5,318 bases of DNA. Origin: an uncultured Phycisphaerales bacterium (GTDB lineage Bacteria > Planctomycetota > Phycisphaerae > WQYP01). Made by a program: the position numbers and the translations under genes. Positions 4,415 to 5,318 of the stretch are shown piece by piece. The notes beneath the pieces were generated by a model, which saw nothing but the letters and a program-made list of their open reading frames with translations, searched no databases and was not told the DNA's origin. The stretch is taken from positions 1 to 5,318 of the forward strand of contig CALCHA010000139.1 of NCBI GenBank assembly GCA_937901265.1, read 5' to 3'. The first letter of the stretch is position 1. Each line of letters starts with the position of its first letter.

Positions 4415-5230
4415 TCAGGGAAGTGGATCGAGTGGAAGCTCGAGGGACTGACCATCGAAACAGACCCGCACCTGCGGCGGCAGCGACGCTTCGATGGCCG
4501 CATGCGACATGTCATGCGACACGTGCGTGAGGTAGGCGCGGCGAGGCTTCAGGTCGCCGATGACTTCGACCGCCTGCTCGAAGCTCAGGTGCGTCGGATG
4601 GGGTCGCGGACGAAGCCCATCGATGATGAGCACGTCGAGCCCCTGCAGCAGCGCCCGACTTTCCGGAGTGATCGCGTTGCAATCGGTGCAGTAGGCGAAA
4701 TTTCCGATGCGAAATCCCAGCACGCGGAACCTTCCATGGACCAGCGGTACGGGCGTCCAGGTGCGGTCAAACAGGGGGAAGGGCCCCTCGATAATCGCGG
4801 GAGAAAGCTCCGGCCGATAGAGGGCATCAGGGACCCGCTCGTGTTTCTCAAAGGCATAGGCGAAGGAGGTCCTGAGCGTCGAAAGGGCTTCGGTCGAGGC
4901 ATAGAGCGGCAGCGGTGCGTGGAGCAGCGTGTTGTAGCGCCGCACGTCGTCCAAGCCAAAAATGTGGTCCGCATGGGCATGGGTGTAGACCACGGCATCG
5001 ATGCGGTCGATCCGGTTGGCCACGGCCTGCAGCCGCAGCTCGGGGGTCGTGTCGATCAGAATGGTTCGTTGCACGCCGTCGGCATCGGGATAACTCACCA
5101 CGATGGAGGGGCGGGTGCGTTTGTCGCGCGGATCGGCGCTCTCGCACACCGGGCAATGGCAGCCGATCATGGGAACGCCGGCGGAGGTGCCGGACCCCAT
5201 CACCGTGACTGTGAGGGTGTCAGTTTGCAT
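4415..5230 (-). CDS. PhnP-like metallo-beta-lactamase-fold phosphodiesterase
   Basis: This is a cytoplasmic metal-dependent hydrolase of the COG1235/PhnP group. E. coli PhnP opens phosphoribosyl 1,2-cyclic phosphate. The 271-residue protein (PhnP is about 252) begins with VMGSGTSAGVP, then GCHCPVC with Cys24, Cys26 and Cys29, spaced as the structural zinc cysteines of PhnP. THAHADH (83-89) supplies metal ligands His84, His86, Asp88 and His89. Further likely ligands are His165 (PLVHG) and Asp183 (YCTDC). LTHVSH (234-239) gives His236 as active-site ligand and His239 as partner of the cysteines. The start at 5230 is chosen because the fold begins directly after it; a further 21 residues from 5293 would run through the palindromic repeat. 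No strong Shine-Dalgarno is seen. No phn genes adjoin it, so the substrate is open. Family membership is firm; PhnP activity is inferred. Confidence 0.9.
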   Translation of the reverse strand: MQTDTLTVTVMGSGTSAGVPMIGCHCPVCESADPRDKRTRPSIVVSYPDADGVQRTILIDTTPELRLQAVANRIDRIDAVVYTHAHADHIFGLDDVRRYNTLLHAPLPLYASTEALSTLRTSFAYAFEKHERVPDALYRPELSPAIIEGPFPLFDRTWTPVPLVHGRFRVLGFRIGNFAYCTDCNAITPESRALLQGLDVLIIDGLRPRPHPTHLSFEQAVEVIGDLKPRRAYLTHVSHDMSHAAIEASLPPQVRVCFDGQSLELPLDPLP

Positions 5231-5277
5231 CCCGTCACTGTAGCCGCGACGTGCCCAAAAGTTTAGCCCGATCGCAT

Positions 5278-5316
5278 CGCGGGCGTCTCCCATCGTACCG
5301 CGGGCGTCTCGCCCGC
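5278..5316. repeat. GCGGGCG/CGCCCGC palindromic repeat
   Basis: CGCGGGCGTCTC occurs twice (5278-5289 and 5299-5310). The second copy completes a perfect palindrome, GCGGGCG-TCT-CGCCCGC (5300-5316), with 7-bp arms. The first copy has lost its right arm. It lies upstream of the hydrolase gene at the window edge and shares ACCGCGGGCG with the left edge. It looks like a REP-type dispersed element and may continue beyond the window. Confidence 0.6.
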
Positions 5317-5318
5317 TT

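Noticed and set aside
4391..5266. Long + strand frame opposite the PhnP-like gene
   Set aside because: It is a codon-position shadow of the hydrolase gene, with a low-complexity translation and no recognisable motif.
5231..5280. Promoter for the PhnP-like gene
   Set aside because: TACAGT and TAAACT on the - strand match only four of six -10 positions and neither has a reasonable -35.

Overview
The window comes from a GC-rich bacterial chromosome. It holds five complete protein genes: two translation genes (rplY, pth) on the + strand at the left, then three genes on the - strand: an L-rhamnulokinase (rhaB), a class II aldolase, and a PhnP-like metallo-beta-lactamase-fold hydrolase. The L25 protein is the long two-domain (Ctc/TL5) type with a low-complexity Ala/Gly/Lys tail. 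The intergenic DNA carries short GAAG-type tandem repeats and GCGGGCG/CGCCCGC palindromes. Together with the rhamnose genes, this points to the PVC group, most likely Verrucomicrobiota (Opitutus-like). That is inferred from general resemblance, not from a search, and Planctomycetota or Acidobacteriota are not excluded.

Layout. Positions 1-312 hold no convincing gene. They contain a palindromic repeat fragment at the extreme left edge, a very G-rich stretch with a four-run G-quadruplex motif, a possible promoter (-10 TACAAT), and a leader in which several stems can nest ahead of the rplY ribosome binding site. rplY (313-1020) is followed by a 116-bp spacer. There, three tandem 14-bp repeats and a complementary pyrimidine-rich arm form an intrinsic-terminator-like hairpin inside a longer imperfect hairpin. 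pth (1137-1739) follows without a recognisable Shine-Dalgarno. After a 54-bp convergent gap come rhaB (3290-1794) and the aldolase (4073-3348), which look like a two-gene operon transcribed aldolase first. A 341-bp spacer (4074-4414) holds a possible promoter, two sites sharing AAGCGTTTC, and an ACGAAG repeat array bounded by a 7-bp inverted repeat. The PhnP-like hydrolase (5230-4415) is next, and the right edge (5278-5316) carries a GCGGGCG-TCT-CGCCCGC palindrome.

How the genes work together. rplY and pth both serve translation (5S rRNA binding and recycling of peptidyl-tRNA) and are often chromosomal neighbours. RhaB phosphorylates L-rhamnulose, and the aldolase very probably cleaves the resulting rhamnulose-1-phosphate (or fuculose-1-phosphate) to dihydroxyacetone phosphate and L-lactaldehyde. 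No isomerase, mutarotase, transporter, regulator or microcompartment shell gene lies in the window, so the pathway must be completed elsewhere or outside its edges. The hydrolase has no obvious functional tie to either pair.

I did not find a new multi-gene system. The coding content is ordinary. The parts most worth a second look are non-coding: the structured rplY leader, the repeat-built hairpin between rplY and pth, and the repeat and operator-like sequences upstream of the rhamnose genes.
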